Shown here: one piece after another, positions 8,876 to 17,569 of the stretch
Position numbering within the stretch: the stretch's first letter is position 1
Layout: every line of letters starts with the position of its first letter
NCBI GenBank assembly: GCA_025758065.1
Contig: CP107199.1
Location: forward strand, 2,329,501 to 2,393,500
Reading direction: 5' to 3'
DNA: 64,000 bases
From: Lachnospiraceae bacterium
GTDB lineage: Bacteria > Bacillota > Clostridia > Lachnospirales > Lachnospiraceae
Translations under genes and position numbers: made by a program
Notes under the pieces: model-generated
What the model saw: only the letters and a program-made list of their open reading frames with translations
What the model was told of the DNA's origin: nothing
The model's database searches: none

Positions 8876-8975
8876 CAGGGAATGAAGTTCTCCCATGGGA
8901 AACCTAAACCGCTTAATAAATATAAGCTGATGACTTCTGTGATGAAATACTCACGGAGTCACCAGCTTTTTTGTT
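8876..8975 (+). ncRNA. Candidate small RNA or attenuator leader, copy 1
   Basis: About 97 bases from the predicted start to a rho-independent terminator (arms 8924-8942 and 8951-8968 beginning AAGCTGATGACT, then a T run). An internal GGGA...TCCC hairpin precedes it. A second unit at 13893-13991 shares the same -35 and -10 hexamers and spacing, nearly the same length, and the same (T)AAGCTGATG terminator opening after an AT-rich run. No ORF of note is inside. It lies about 100 bases before the antiporter gene, so it could be a stand-alone RNA or a conditional terminator for that gene. Confidence 0.5.
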
Positions 8976-9073
8976 GTTATATATCAGAAAGAAACTGTCA
9001 GTGACAGGTTTTCCAGATACCAGCGGCAGATGATCCGGGGAGTAATTACACCATAAAAAGGAGAAAAGAAAAC

Positions 9074-10276
9074 ATGTTGACTTCACTTGCATTTGTATTT
9101 TTACTGGGACTTGCCATGGCGGCATTGTGCCAGAGAATTAAGATCCCCCGTATCATAGGTATGCTGATCACAGGTATTTTATTGGGACCCTGTGTATTAA
9201 ACTGGCTTTCAGATTCGGTTTTGGGGATTTCTTCAGAGCTGCGGCAGATGGCACTGATCATCATATTGCTGAAAGCAGGATTGTCCCTGAATCTGGCAGA
9301 TCTGAAGAAGGTAGGCAGACCGGCGCTTATGATGTCCTGTGTTCCTGCCAGTTTTGAAATTCTGGCTTTTGTTATTTTTGCCCCAACTATCCTGCATATT
9401 TCAAGGGTGGAAGCAGCTGTGATGGGTGCTGTTTTAGGTGCTGTATCACCTGCGGTTGTGATACCGAGAATGGTACAGCTGATGGAGACAAAATACGGTA
9501 CAGACCAGCGGATCCCGCAGATGATCATGGCAGGTGCGTCCTGTGATGATATTTTCGTCATTGTCCTGTTTTCCACGTTCACAAATATGGCCCAGGGAGG
9601 CAGTGCACATGCTGCAGATTTCATCAATATCCCGGTATCCATTTTTTCGGGAATAGTACTGGGAGCAGTGGCTGGATACGGTCTCAGCCTGTTTTTTGAA
9701 ACTGCTTATGCAAAAGAACAATATGTGCGCAACAGTATGAAAGTGATTTTGATCCTGGGAATGTCGTTTTTCTTAATGTCAGTGGAAACATGGTTAAAGG
9801 GAAAAATATCTGTTTCAGGTCTGCTGGCTGTAGTAAGCATGGCAGCGGTGATCCGGATCAAATGTGTTCCCGGGGTATCAAAACGTCTTTCGGAAAAATT
9901 TGGAAAACTATGGATCGCAGCAGAGGTGATCCTTTTTGTGCTTGTAGGTGCAGCAGTGGACATCCGTTACACCATGCAGGCAGGGATTGCAGCAGTTCTG
10001 ATGATCTTTGCTGGTTTAATGTTTCGGGCAGCAGGAGTATCCCTTTGCATGCTGGGAACGAAATTAAATAAAAAAGAAAGGCTGTTTTGTGTGATCGCCT
10101 ATTTGCCAAAAGCAACAGTACAGGCAGCAATCGGTTCAGTACCTCTTGCAATGGGATTGCCGTGCGGACAGATCGTTTTGTCTGTAGCTGTTCTTGCTAT
10201 TCTGATAACAGCTCCCCTGGGGGCAGCAGGAATGGATCTGACTTATGATAAGCTGCTGGTCCGTTCAGAAGACTGA
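9074..10276 (+). CDS. Cation/proton antiporter (CPA family membrane protein)
   Basis: 400 residues, almost all membrane segments (about 12). The N-terminus (LGLAMAALCQRIKIPRIIGMLITGILLGP) is the first helix pair of Na+/H+ exchanger-domain proteins. The middle carries GAVLGAVSPAVVIPRM and a GASCDDIFVIVLF segment whose paired Asp residues fit the ion-binding site of the superfamily. There is no TrkA-type cytosolic domain. The likely role is exchange of Na+ or K+ for H+ across the membrane; the ion is not decided. The ATG follows AAAAGGAGAAAAG. A hairpin repeat (10290-10441) follows the stop directly. Confidence 0.85.
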   Translation: MLTSLAFVFLLGLAMAALCQRIKIPRIIGMLITGILLGPCVLNWLSDSVLGISSELRQMALIIILLKAGLSLNLADLKKVGRPALMMSCVPASFEILAFVIFAPTILHISRVEAAVMGAVLGAVSPAVVIPRMVQLMETKYGTDQRIPQMIMAGASCDDIFVIVLFSTFTNMAQGGSAHAADFINIPVSIFSGIVLGAVAGYGLSLFFETAYAKEQYVRNSMKVILILGMSFFLMSVETWLKGKISVSGLLAVVSMAAVIRIKCVPGVSKRLSEKFGKLWIAAEVILFVLVGAAVDIRYTMQAGIAAVLMIFAGLMFRAAGVSLCMLGTKLNKKERLFCVIAYLPKATVQAAIGSVPLAMGLPCGQIVLSVAVLAILITAPLGAAGMDLTYDKLLVRSED

Positions 10277-10289
10277 CTGGTACATTATA

Positions 10290-10441
10290 ATGTCCTCTCG
10301 GAGTCTTTCCTGCACCTGCCTTTATGGCCGATTTTCCGCCAGTCGTACCCGAATTTCATCACCGTACGCCTCAGAAATTTGGGCACAACTGACAAAAAAT
10401 CTTCTCACAAAATCAGGCACAGAAAGATTCCGAGAGAACAT
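10290..10441 (+). repeat. Long-hairpin intergenic repeat, copy A
   Basis: 152 bases opening with ATGTCCTCTCGGAGTCTTTC and closing with GAAAGATTCCGAGAGAACAT, which is its imperfect reverse complement. The two halves pair along most of their length. It fills the gap between two convergent genes, and its last base is the first base of the AraC gene's stop codon on the other strand. Confidence 0.85.
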
Positions 10442-11346
10442 TATTTATGAAAGGGTGTGCCGGCAAACAGATTCCTGTATTTTAAAGGTGAAAGGCCATA
10501 AGCTCCCTTGAATTGTTCAATAAAGTAGCTTATCTGATTATATCCTACATCAGCACTGATCTCAGATATGGGCTTTTTTGTGTTCAAGATCAGGTTTTTT
10601 GCCATATAAAGCCTGTACTTGTTCAGGTATTTAATAGGAGACAGCCGGGTGTATTTGCGGAACAGATCTGTACAGCGGTTTTTATTGATGATCCCGTAAG
10701 CAGCGATCTGGCGGACAGTTAAAGGGTCCTGGTAATGGTTGTGGACGAAACTTAACAGGGACTGGAACAATTCTATTTCTTCCTCGTCATTCTGCGCTGG
10801 TTTTTCATCAAAGGAGCGGATCAATTCCTCAAATATACGGGATAGAAAGTTGATAACGGAAAAATATCCCAAAGGTTCACCAGTCTGATCTAAAAGGCTT
10901 TTCAAAATGTCTATCTGTTCCAGGTTTAAAAGCTGGATGGAACTGGTGAAATTTTCATTTTCCAGAAAAGGACGGATATAGTGCTTTAATATCATGGGAT
11001 GAAAAATATCAGGGGAAAAGTTAATACACAGAGAACAGGCATCTTTTCCCGTGGTCCGGGAACTGTGAAGCTGGTGGCCTTTAACCAGTAGGATCTTATC
11101 CCCGGATAGTCGGAGAGAATCACCGTTGATGCAATATTCCAGCTCTCCCTGGAAAACCCAGTTTAACTGCAGTTCATTATGCCAGTGGAAGGGGGTTGAG
11201 TCCCTGGCTGCATGATGATAGGTCTGTGTGAAAATGGAAACAGGAAAGTCTTCTGACAGATAGTTGACTTTTTCCTGCAGGTCATCGGTGGTGGAAATGA
11301 CAAATTCAGTTCCGGCCTGATTGCATTTGGGAAAGGAAACATTCAT
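10441..11346 (-). CDS. AraC-family transcriptional regulator with N-terminal cupin domain
   Basis: 301 residues. The first half is a cupin-like ligand-binding domain (FHWHNELQLNWVFQGELEYCING with paired His). The last 100 residues are the double helix-turn-helix of AraC/XylS proteins (LTVRQIAAYGIINKNRCTDLFRKYTRLSPIKYLNKYRLYMAKNLI ... ISEISADVGYNQISYFIEQFKGAYGLSPLKYR, read as separate helices). Its target is unknown; the divergent neighbour is the amidohydrolase at 11573, about 230 bases away, which makes it a candidate target. The start has AAAAGGAG upstream, with a partial hairpin-repeat end (11374-11397) beyond. Confidence 0.9.
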   Translation of the reverse strand: MNVSFPKCNQAGTEFVISTTDDLQEKVNYLSEDFPVSIFTQTYHHAARDSTPFHWHNELQLNWVFQGELEYCINGDSLRLSGDKILLVKGHQLHSSRTTGKDACSLCINFSPDIFHPMILKHYIRPFLENENFTSSIQLLNLEQIDILKSLLDQTGEPLGYFSVINFLSRIFEELIRSFDEKPAQNDEEEIELFQSLLSFVHNHYQDPLTVRQIAAYGIINKNRCTDLFRKYTRLSPIKYLNKYRLYMAKNLILNTKKPISEISADVGYNQISYFIEQFKGAYGLSPLKYRNLFAGTPFHK

Positions 11347-11373
11347 AAAGTATTATTCTCCTTTTTTGTAGTG

Positions 11374-11397
11374 ATATCCTCTCAGAGTCTTTTCTGA
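11374..11397 (-). repeat. Partial end of the hairpin repeat upstream of the AraC gene
   Basis: ATATCCTCTCAGAGTCTTTT matches the ATGTCCTCTCGGAGTCTTTC end of the full copies at most positions. It lies 28 bases from the AraC start codon, on the same relative side as the copies at 24630, 40774 and 51963. The remainder of the element is absent. Confidence 0.45.
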
Positions 11398-11572
11398 TAT
11401 AAATTATCCCAAGTATACCACTTTTCTATGTTTTCCGGAATGGAAACAGCAATAATATGGTACAAATGTGATATAATCCGTTCTATTAATGATAGAAACA
11501 TGGAGACCATGTGACTATACTGGGGATAAAGACCGGACAGAGCATTGCCGGTAATATAAGGAGGATATGATC

Positions 11573-12799
11573 ATGGTATCTGTAAATGGCGAAAGATTAT
11601 TGTCAAGGATCAATGAACTGGGAAAAATTGGAAAAGACACAGAAGGAAGAAGAACAAGACTGGCTGCTTCTGATGCAGATAAACAGGGCAGAGACCTGGT
11701 TTCTGAATGGATGAGGGAAGCTGGCCTGGAGGTAGTGACGGACCGGATCGGAAATATTTTTGGTATCTGGGAGACACCTGAAAACAAGGATCAGGCACCT
11801 CTTATGATAGGTTCCCATATTGATACTGTTATCAATGCAGGACAGTTTGACGGGTGTCTGGGAGTCATCTCCAGTATTGAAGTGATCAAAACATTAAAGG
11901 ATAATGGAATGGTTTCAGCAAGACCTGTTGTTGCAGCTGCATTTACCAATGAAGAAGGTGTCAGATATTCACCGGATATGATGGGTTCCCTGGTTTATGC
12001 AGGAGGCATGGATGTGGAAGAGGCTCTGGACACAGTAGGGACTGACGGTACTATTTTACGGGATGAATTAAAGCGCATTGGATATGAAGGAACGGTAGAA
12101 CCTGGATTTATTAAGCCATATGCATTTGTTGAGCTGCATATTGAACAGGGACCGATCCTTGATCATGAGGGCATCCGAATTGGCGCAGTAGAGAACCTTC
12201 AGGGGATCCACTGGCAGAGAGTGACGATTGAAGGTGCTGCAAACCATGCAGGAACCACACCAACTGCATTAAGACATGATGCAGGACTGGCGGCAGCAAA
12301 GGTGATCGTATTCTTAAGACAATTAGTGGAAAAATCAGGAGGTGTTGCCACAGTAGGCTGCATTGAATTGAAGCCTAATGCCATTAACGTTATCCCATCT
12401 AAAGCAGTATTTACCGTTGACCTGAGAAACCCGGACAAAGAAAAGCTGGATAATGATGAAAAGGTCCTGGCTGAATACTTAAAAAATCTGGCAAAAGAAG
12501 ATGATGTCAGGATTTCTGCAGAACGTATGACGGAATTCGATCCGGTTCCATTTGACGAAGAAATTGTAGAAAAGGTGGAAAAGGCAGCTAAAGCCCACGG
12601 TTTAAGTGTAAAACGCATTACTTCCGGTGCTGGTCAGGATGCCCAGATGCTCGCAAGGCTCTGTCCAACAGCCATGATCTTTGTTCCAAGCGTTAAAGGC
12701 ATCAGCCATAATCCGGAGGAATATACAAAGGATGAGGATGTACTGGCAGGCGCAGATGTATTTTTAGATGTTGTAATGGACATGGCGCAGGTGAAATGA
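11573..12799 (+). CDS. M20-family amidohydrolase (N-carbamoyl-L-amino acid hydrolase / allantoate amidohydrolase type)
   Basis: About 408 residues. Metal-binding signatures of the family are visible: IGSHIDTVINAGQFDGCLGV (His and Asp), AAAFTNEEGVRYSPDMMGS (Glu pair) and FVELHIEQGP. A dimerisation domain contains NHAGTTPTALRHDAG. The C-terminal SGAGQDAQMLARLCPTAMIFVPS completes the fold. Members remove carbamoyl or ureido groups in amino-acid or purine salvage, using two metal ions; the substrate here is not decided. The start is the ATG at 11573, eight bases from AGGAGG; an ATG at 11567 is too close. No hydantoinase or allantoinase neighbours are present. Confidence 0.88.
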   Translation: MVSVNGERLLSRINELGKIGKDTEGRRTRLAASDADKQGRDLVSEWMREAGLEVVTDRIGNIFGIWETPENKDQAPLMIGSHIDTVINAGQFDGCLGVISSIEVIKTLKDNGMVSARPVVAAAFTNEEGVRYSPDMMGSLVYAGGMDVEEALDTVGTDGTILRDELKRIGYEGTVEPGFIKPYAFVELHIEQGPILDHEGIRIGAVENLQGIHWQRVTIEGAANHAGTTPTALRHDAGLAAAKVIVFLRQLVEKSGGVATVGCIELKPNAINVIPSKAVFTVDLRNPDKEKLDNDEKVLAEYLKNLAKEDDVRISAERMTEFDPVPFDEEIVEKVEKAAKAHGLSVKRITSGAGQDAQMLARLCPTAMIFVPSVKGISHNPEEYTKDEDVLAGADVFLDVVMDMAQVK

Positions 12800-12857
12800 T
12801 ATAATTTGGGCAGCTAAAAAGAGCCTGGGAGACTAAAAGGCAAAAGGAGTGAAAGAT

Positions 12858-13835
12858 ATGATAAAGATCGATCTGATCACTGGATTTTTAGGTGCCGGAA
12901 AGACAACCTTTATAAAAAAGTATGCTTCTTATCTGATGAGACAGGGCAAGAAGATTGGAATACTGGAAAATGATTTTGGCGCGGTCAATGTGGATATGCT
13001 TCTTTTACAGGATCTGGAAGGGGATAATTGCAGTCTGGAAATGATCGCAGGAGGCTGTGATGCAGACTGCCACAGACGCCGTTTTAAGACAAAGTTGATC
13101 GCAATGGCTATGTCCGGTTATGACCGGGTGATCATAGAGCCATCTGGTATTTATGATGTAGACGAATTTTTTGATGCTCTTTATGAGGAGCCACTGGATC
13201 GTTTCTATGAACCGGGAAATGTGATAGCACTGGTAGATGCGGGGCTGGAAGAAGACCTTTCAAAAGAGGCGAAATATCTGCTGGCGACTGAAGTGGCAGA
13301 TGCAGGCTGTGTCCTTTTCAGTAAGTGTGATGAAGTGCCGGAAAAGCAGCTAAAGGCAACTCTTTCTTATCTGAACCAGACTCTGGAGCAGGTACACTGT
13401 AAACGCAGATTTACCCTGGATCAGATCCTGTGTAAAAGCTGGGAAGATCTGGATGAGGCTGATTACAAACGTCTGCTGACCTGCGGATACCGTATGGAAG
13501 ATTATGAAAAAATGCCTCTGGAACAGAGTAAGGTATTTGAATCATTATATTACCTGAATTTCTCCATGGACCCTAAGAAGCTGGAAACAGCAGTAAAAAA
13601 GATGTTTCAAGATCCCGCCTGCGGCAAGATTTTCCGTATTAAAGGCTATATGAAGAATGGCAGGAAAGATGAAACGGAAAACTCTCAGGAAAGCGGCTGG
13701 CTGGAACTGAATGCTACTGTTAAAGAATTTAGCTTAAAATCAGTGCCAAAGGGCCAGGAAGTTCTGATCGTGATCGGTGAAAAGCTTTCAAAAGAGAGAG
13801 CAGCCCTTTATTTAGGCCGGAACCCCGATGTTTAA
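12858..13835 (+). CDS. CobW/COG0523-type metal-chaperone GTPase
   Basis: About 325 residues. Walker A GFLGAGKTT sits at the N-terminus. Then come ENDFGAVNVD, a cysteine motif (GGCDADC, where many family members have CxCC), the Walker B-like IIEPSGIYDVDEF, and a guanine-specificity segment (FSKCDEVP). Family members load metals such as zinc, cobalt or iron into proteins. Here the target is unknown, and the CxxxC variant could mean a different metal. The ATG at 12858 lies eight bases after AAAGGAG; a GTG at 12849 overlaps that site. Confidence 0.85.
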   Translation: MIKIDLITGFLGAGKTTFIKKYASYLMRQGKKIGILENDFGAVNVDMLLLQDLEGDNCSLEMIAGGCDADCHRRRFKTKLIAMAMSGYDRVIIEPSGIYDVDEFFDALYEEPLDRFYEPGNVIALVDAGLEEDLSKEAKYLLATEVADAGCVLFSKCDEVPEKQLKATLSYLNQTLEQVHCKRRFTLDQILCKSWEDLDEADYKRLLTCGYRMEDYEKMPLEQSKVFESLYYLNFSMDPKKLETAVKKMFQDPACGKIFRIKGYMKNGRKDETENSQESGWLELNATVKEFSLKSVPKGQEVLIVIGEKLSKERAALYLGRNPDV

Positions 13836-13857
13836 GCCTGTTTTAAGCAAAAAACAG

Positions 13858-13886
13858 TTTACAAAAAGAACAGTACAGGTTATAAT
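13858..13886 (+). promoter_or_regulatory. Strong sigma-A-type promoter
   Basis: TTTACA at 13858-13863, exactly 17 bases, then TATAAT at 13881-13886, the same hexamers and spacing as the promoter at 8841. A short hairpin unit and a terminator follow. Confidence 0.65.
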
Positions 13887-13892
13887 ATTTCC

Positions 13893-13991
13893 CGTTGGAC
13901 AAGGACAGATATGGCAGAGTGGCAGATGCTCTGTGCATAAATAAAATAAGCTGATGGATTCTGTGAAACAGATGACATCAGCTTTTTTTCT
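13893..13991 (+). ncRNA. Candidate small RNA or attenuator leader, copy 2
   Basis: About 98 bases ending in a rho-independent terminator: AAGCTGATG (13948-13956) pairs with CATCAGCTT (13976-13984), with an inner CTGT/ACAG stem, then seven T residues. A 5' hairpin (AGAG...CTCT) lies before it. It resembles the unit at 8876 in promoter, size and terminator opening. It sits about 75 bases before the restriction-modification island, so it may be a stand-alone RNA, the terminator of the CobW gene, or a leader for the island. Confidence 0.5.
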
Positions 13992-14067
13992 GTTGGCAAG
14001 TAATTGAATAGTGGCCGTTAGTTTGATACAATAAAATGGATTATACGGTATTGAGGGTGGATGAAGT

Positions 14068-14541
14068 ATGCCGATAAAAGAACCACGTTTTCATGGCGAA
14101 GTTACAGAAAAAAGTCATAAGAATATGAGCAAGATACGTGGAAAAGATACGAGCATAGAGGTTGTGCTGAGAAAGGCACTATGGCATAGGGGATTTCGTT
14201 ATCGAAAAAATTACAAGGGATTGCCGGGAAGACCGGATATTGTTTTGACGAAGTATCGTATTGCAATTTTTTGTGACAGTGAGTTTTTTCATGGAAAAGA
14301 TTGGGAAATACTGAAGCCCCGGTTAGAAAAAGGAAAAAATCCAGATTATTGGGTTAAGAAAATAGAGAGGAATATCCAGAGAGACGAAGAAAAGGACCAG
14401 CAGCTAAATTTTATGGGGTGGACCGTGATACATTTCTGGGGAAAAGATATTCTGAAAGATACAGAACAGTGTGTAAGAGTGATAGAAGAGACGATATTTG
14501 ACCAGAAACTGGGAGAAGTAGACGATGAAGAGGGAATGTAA
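14068..14541 (+). CDS. vsr: Vsr-like very-short-patch DNA mismatch endonuclease
   Basis: 157 residues. The N-terminal MSKIRGKDTSIEVVLRKALW and HRGFRYRKNYKGLPGRPDIVL match Vsr, with the catalytic Asp in GRPDIV, and IAIFCDSEFFHGKDW in place of the usual histidine-rich segment. W-x-V-IHFWGKDI near the C-terminus is also typical. Vsr nicks next to T:G mismatches that arise when 5-methylcytosine deaminates, which fits the C5 methyltransferase downstream. It opens the island, and its TAA overlaps the next ATG. Some zinc-site residues of the E. coli enzyme are not visible. Confidence 0.88.
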   Translation: MPIKEPRFHGEVTEKSHKNMSKIRGKDTSIEVVLRKALWHRGFRYRKNYKGLPGRPDIVLTKYRIAIFCDSEFFHGKDWEILKPRLEKGKNPDYWVKKIERNIQRDEEKDQQLNFMGWTVIHFWGKDILKDTEQCVRVIEETIFDQKLGEVDDEEGM

Positions 14542-15971
14542 TGATGAATTATTTGGAAGAATACGATGAAACGGATCCTATTTCAATTGAAACATATGCA
14601 AAAAGGTTAATTGGAAAAACATTTGCCGATGTGTGTAAGCAGGATGATATCACCAAAACTATGGTTGTCAGGGAGACTGCAAATTATGAAGTTAAGCACG
14701 AGAATAAGAGGCGAAAAGGTGGTCTGGGAGAACTGATAGAAGAGAGATATTTTCACTATCAGACGAATAATGATGCACGCCCAGATTTTGATAAAGCAGG
14801 TGTAGAACTAAAAGTAACTCCATACAAACAAAATAAGAATGGGACACTGGTAGCAAAGGAAAGATTGATATTGACCATGATAGACTATTTTTCAGTTGTT
14901 AATGAAACATTTGAAGATAGTCATATGTGGCAAAAGGCCCGGTTGATTTTATTGGTCTATTATTTATATCAACAAGAGATAAAGAATCGGTTGGATTATC
15001 GTATTGGATATGTAAATCTGTTTGTACCGCCAGAGCAAGATATAAAAATCATAGCACATGATTTTGCGGTTATTGTTGAGAAAATCCGAAACGGAAAAGC
15101 CCATGAGTTATCGGAAGGAGATACTTTGTATCTGGGAGCAGCACCGAAGGCAGCAACATCAAAAGACCGGAGAAAGCAGCCATTTAGTGATGAATTAGCA
15201 AAACCGAGGGCATTTGCATTTAAGAATTCATACATGACATATGTCCTGAACAATTATATTATTCCTGGAAAAAACACATATGAATCGATTATCAAGGGTA
15301 CGGAAGAGGAAGCTTTTGAAGAGTATGTTGTGCGTAAAATAGGTGCGTATTATGATTGGTCAGTTACTGATTTATGTAATAAATTTCATATAGAATATCA
15401 AAAGAAACCGAAAAGTCTTGAGGCAATGTTAGCATATCGGATGTTGGGGATAAAAGGAAACCATGCGGAAGAATTTGAAAAAGCAAATGTGGTAGTTAAG
15501 ACGATACGTATTGAGAAAAATAATAAAATAAAGGAAAATATGTCATTCCCTACGTTCAAATTTAAAGAGCTAGTAGAGGAAGATTGGGAAGATTCTACAT
15601 TCGGAAACTATTTACGTGAAACTAGATTTTTGTTTGTAGTTTATAAATTTGATCAACAAGATGAATTAAGGTTAAAAGGCTGTCAGTTCTGGAATATTCC
15701 ATATGATGATCTGGAAGGTAATGTGAAGTCGGTTTGGGAAAAGACGCATAGAGTGCTTTGTGAAGGACTTCAGATAGAAAAGAGAAATGGAAAGAATTAT
15801 AATAATTTTCCGAAATCATCAGAAAATCCAGTGTGCCATGTAAGACCACATGCACAAAATTCAAAAGATACATATGAACTTCCAGACGGAAGACAGTACC
15901 CAAAGCAATGTTTTTGGTTGAATAATAGTTATATTTTGTCACAGTTGGATAAGAATTTTATTGAGGATTGA
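14541..15971 (+). CDS. Sau3AI/MutH-family type II restriction endonuclease, first of two
   Basis: 476 residues. The N-terminal half has the MutH/Sau3AI core: KGGLGELIEERYFHY, then DFDKAGVELKVTPYK (the D...ExK catalytic triad) and KERLILTMIDYF. The C-terminal half (FKFKELVEEDWEDSTF ... RFLFVVYKFD) repeats the Sau3AI C-terminal effector-like domain. The founding enzyme cuts GATC and has the same two-lobe plan. It is coupled to vsr (TAATG) and followed directly by a paralogue. The specificity is inferred from the family, not shown. Confidence 0.85.
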   Translation: MMNYLEEYDETDPISIETYAKRLIGKTFADVCKQDDITKTMVVRETANYEVKHENKRRKGGLGELIEERYFHYQTNNDARPDFDKAGVELKVTPYKQNKNGTLVAKERLILTMIDYFSVVNETFEDSHMWQKARLILLVYYLYQQEIKNRLDYRIGYVNLFVPPEQDIKIIAHDFAVIVEKIRNGKAHELSEGDTLYLGAAPKAATSKDRRKQPFSDELAKPRAFAFKNSYMTYVLNNYIIPGKNTYESIIKGTEEEAFEEYVVRKIGAYYDWSVTDLCNKFHIEYQKKPKSLEAMLAYRMLGIKGNHAEEFEKANVVVKTIRIEKNNKIKENMSFPTFKFKELVEEDWEDSTFGNYLRETRFLFVVYKFDQQDELRLKGCQFWNIPYDDLEGNVKSVWEKTHRVLCEGLQIEKRNGKNYNNFPKSSENPVCHVRPHAQNSKDTYELPDGRQYPKQCFWLNNSYILSQLDKNFIED

Positions 15972-15973
15972 TA

Positions 15974-17482
15974 ATGGGTAATAAAGAATATAAAACTCCA
16001 GAAGAAGTAAAACAGAGAGCGGAAGAAGCAATAGGACATTCCTTCAAAGAAATTTTTGAATTAGCTCAGAAATTTCAACAAGAAAATGGATTAAAAGAGA
16101 AGCACGGAAAGGGAGATATTGGACAAGCCTATGAAGAAGGTTGGTTTAACTATGCGTGCAATGAAGAAGCTGAACCGGATTTTAAAGATGCAGACATTGA
16201 ATTGAAAGTAACTTCATTTTTGATCAATAGCAGGGGATATAGAGCAAAAGAGAGATTATCACTTGGAAAAATCAACTATAAAGATGAAAATTGGAATGAG
16301 TATGAAGAGAGTAGATTTTGGACAAAAAATCATCATCTGCTGGTTATGTATTACCAGTATATCAGAGGTGTAAAACGTGAGGAGTTTAGCGTAGAGAAAG
16401 TAGATGAGATTTTGCTGAAAGAATTGCCAGAAAGAGATCAGATGATCATTCAGCATGATTGGGAAAAAATCGCACGTTATGTAAAAGCGGGGAAAGCACA
16501 TGAATTATCAGAACGAGATTTTATGTATCTCAGTCCTGCTAGAAAAGGTGCCGGCGGAGATGAGAAAGTAAAATATAATGACAAATATCCTAAAGCAAAA
16601 CCAAGAGCGTATTCATTTAAAAAGTCGTATATGACAAAATTGTTTAACGAGAGAATGCTTGCACCAGAGGAAATATTGTATATTTTGCCAGATATAGTAT
16701 TACCAAAGGAGAAAGAGTTTGATGATATCCTGATTGAAACTTTGAAACCATATTTTGGAAGAACAGTTGATTCGCTGAAAAAGGAATTTCACAATTATCG
16801 CAGTGGATACAGTGAAAAGAACGATATCATTAAGCAGATATTCAAGAGTGAAAACGATTTGGATGAAACAGATGAATTTCAAAAAGCCAACTATAAATTA
16901 AGGACACTTACGGTTGATGAAAAAGGAACGCCGACGCAGGATATGTCATTTTCAGCGTTTGATTTTGATGGATTATTGAAAGAGAAAAATTGGACAGAAT
17001 CTATTGTTTATGATGAAATGGTGGATTCAAAGTTTTTACTTGTAGTATTTTCAAAGAATGCAGAGGGGCAAGAAATTTTGAATAATGCCTTCATATGGTA
17101 TCTTCCGAAAAAAGATGTAAATAAAGTAAAAGATGTTTGGAAAGAAGCAAGAAAAGTTATTAAAGGTGGAATAAAACTACAACAGAAGCTATCACATGAC
17201 AGGAATGGAAGATTAATATTCGTATATGAAAATAATTTTCCGAAAAGCAACTTTAATAATGTGGCACATGTAAGAAATAAAGCTGGTGAGAGCGAGTATT
17301 TTTGTGAAAATGCTAATTCAGTGAGGTTGAAAAAAACGGCAGAGATTATCACGCTAAAAGAAATTCCAGAGGAATTGAAAAATACTTTGATACCTACTGG
17401 AGAATACATGACAAAACAATGCTTTTGGTTTAACAAGAAATATCTGAAACAACAGATTAAAGATTTTATAAAATCATACTAA
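15974..17482 (+). CDS. Sau3AI/MutH-family type II restriction endonuclease, second of two
   Basis: About 502 residues, the same architecture as the preceding gene but clearly diverged. KGDIGQAYEEGWFNY and DFKDADIELKVTSF hold the catalytic D...ExK, followed by KERLSLGKINY. The C-terminal lobe has MSFSAFDFDGLLKE and KFLLVVFSKN. Both paralogues share a HELSE-GD/RDFMYLSPA-type segment and a KQCFWLN/KQCFWFN tail. The pair may act as a heterodimer or cover two related sites. The start is the ATG at 15974, seven bases from TTGAGGA; the TTG at 15968 lies in the overlap with the first gene's stop. Confidence 0.85.
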   Translation: MGNKEYKTPEEVKQRAEEAIGHSFKEIFELAQKFQQENGLKEKHGKGDIGQAYEEGWFNYACNEEAEPDFKDADIELKVTSFLINSRGYRAKERLSLGKINYKDENWNEYEESRFWTKNHHLLVMYYQYIRGVKREEFSVEKVDEILLKELPERDQMIIQHDWEKIARYVKAGKAHELSERDFMYLSPARKGAGGDEKVKYNDKYPKAKPRAYSFKKSYMTKLFNERMLAPEEILYILPDIVLPKEKEFDDILIETLKPYFGRTVDSLKKEFHNYRSGYSEKNDIIKQIFKSENDLDETDEFQKANYKLRTLTVDEKGTPTQDMSFSAFDFDGLLKEKNWTESIVYDEMVDSKFLLVVFSKNAEGQEILNNAFIWYLPKKDVNKVKDVWKEARKVIKGGIKLQQKLSHDRNGRLIFVYENNFPKSNFNNVAHVRNKAGESEYFCENANSVRLKKTAEIITLKEIPEELKNTLIPTGEYMTKQCFWFNKKYLKQQIKDFIKSY

Positions 17483-17498
17483 AAAATAGAAAAGGATC

Positions 17499-17545
17499 TT
17501 TACAAGAATATAAAAATAGGTTATTATATCCAAGAACGATCGTTC
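17499..17545 (+). promoter_or_regulatory. Promoter of the methyltransferase gene, with GATC sites at -35 and +1
   Basis: TTTACA at 17499-17504, exactly 17 bases, then TATTAT at 17522-17527. A GATC (17495-17498) touches the -35 and a perfect 12-base palindrome GAACGATCGTTC (17534-17545) lies at the expected start point, also centred on GATC. If the island's target is GATC, both sites could be methylated by the gene product, giving feedback control. Confidence 0.55.
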
Positions 17546-17569
17546 GATAATAAAAAAGAGGTAAAAGAA

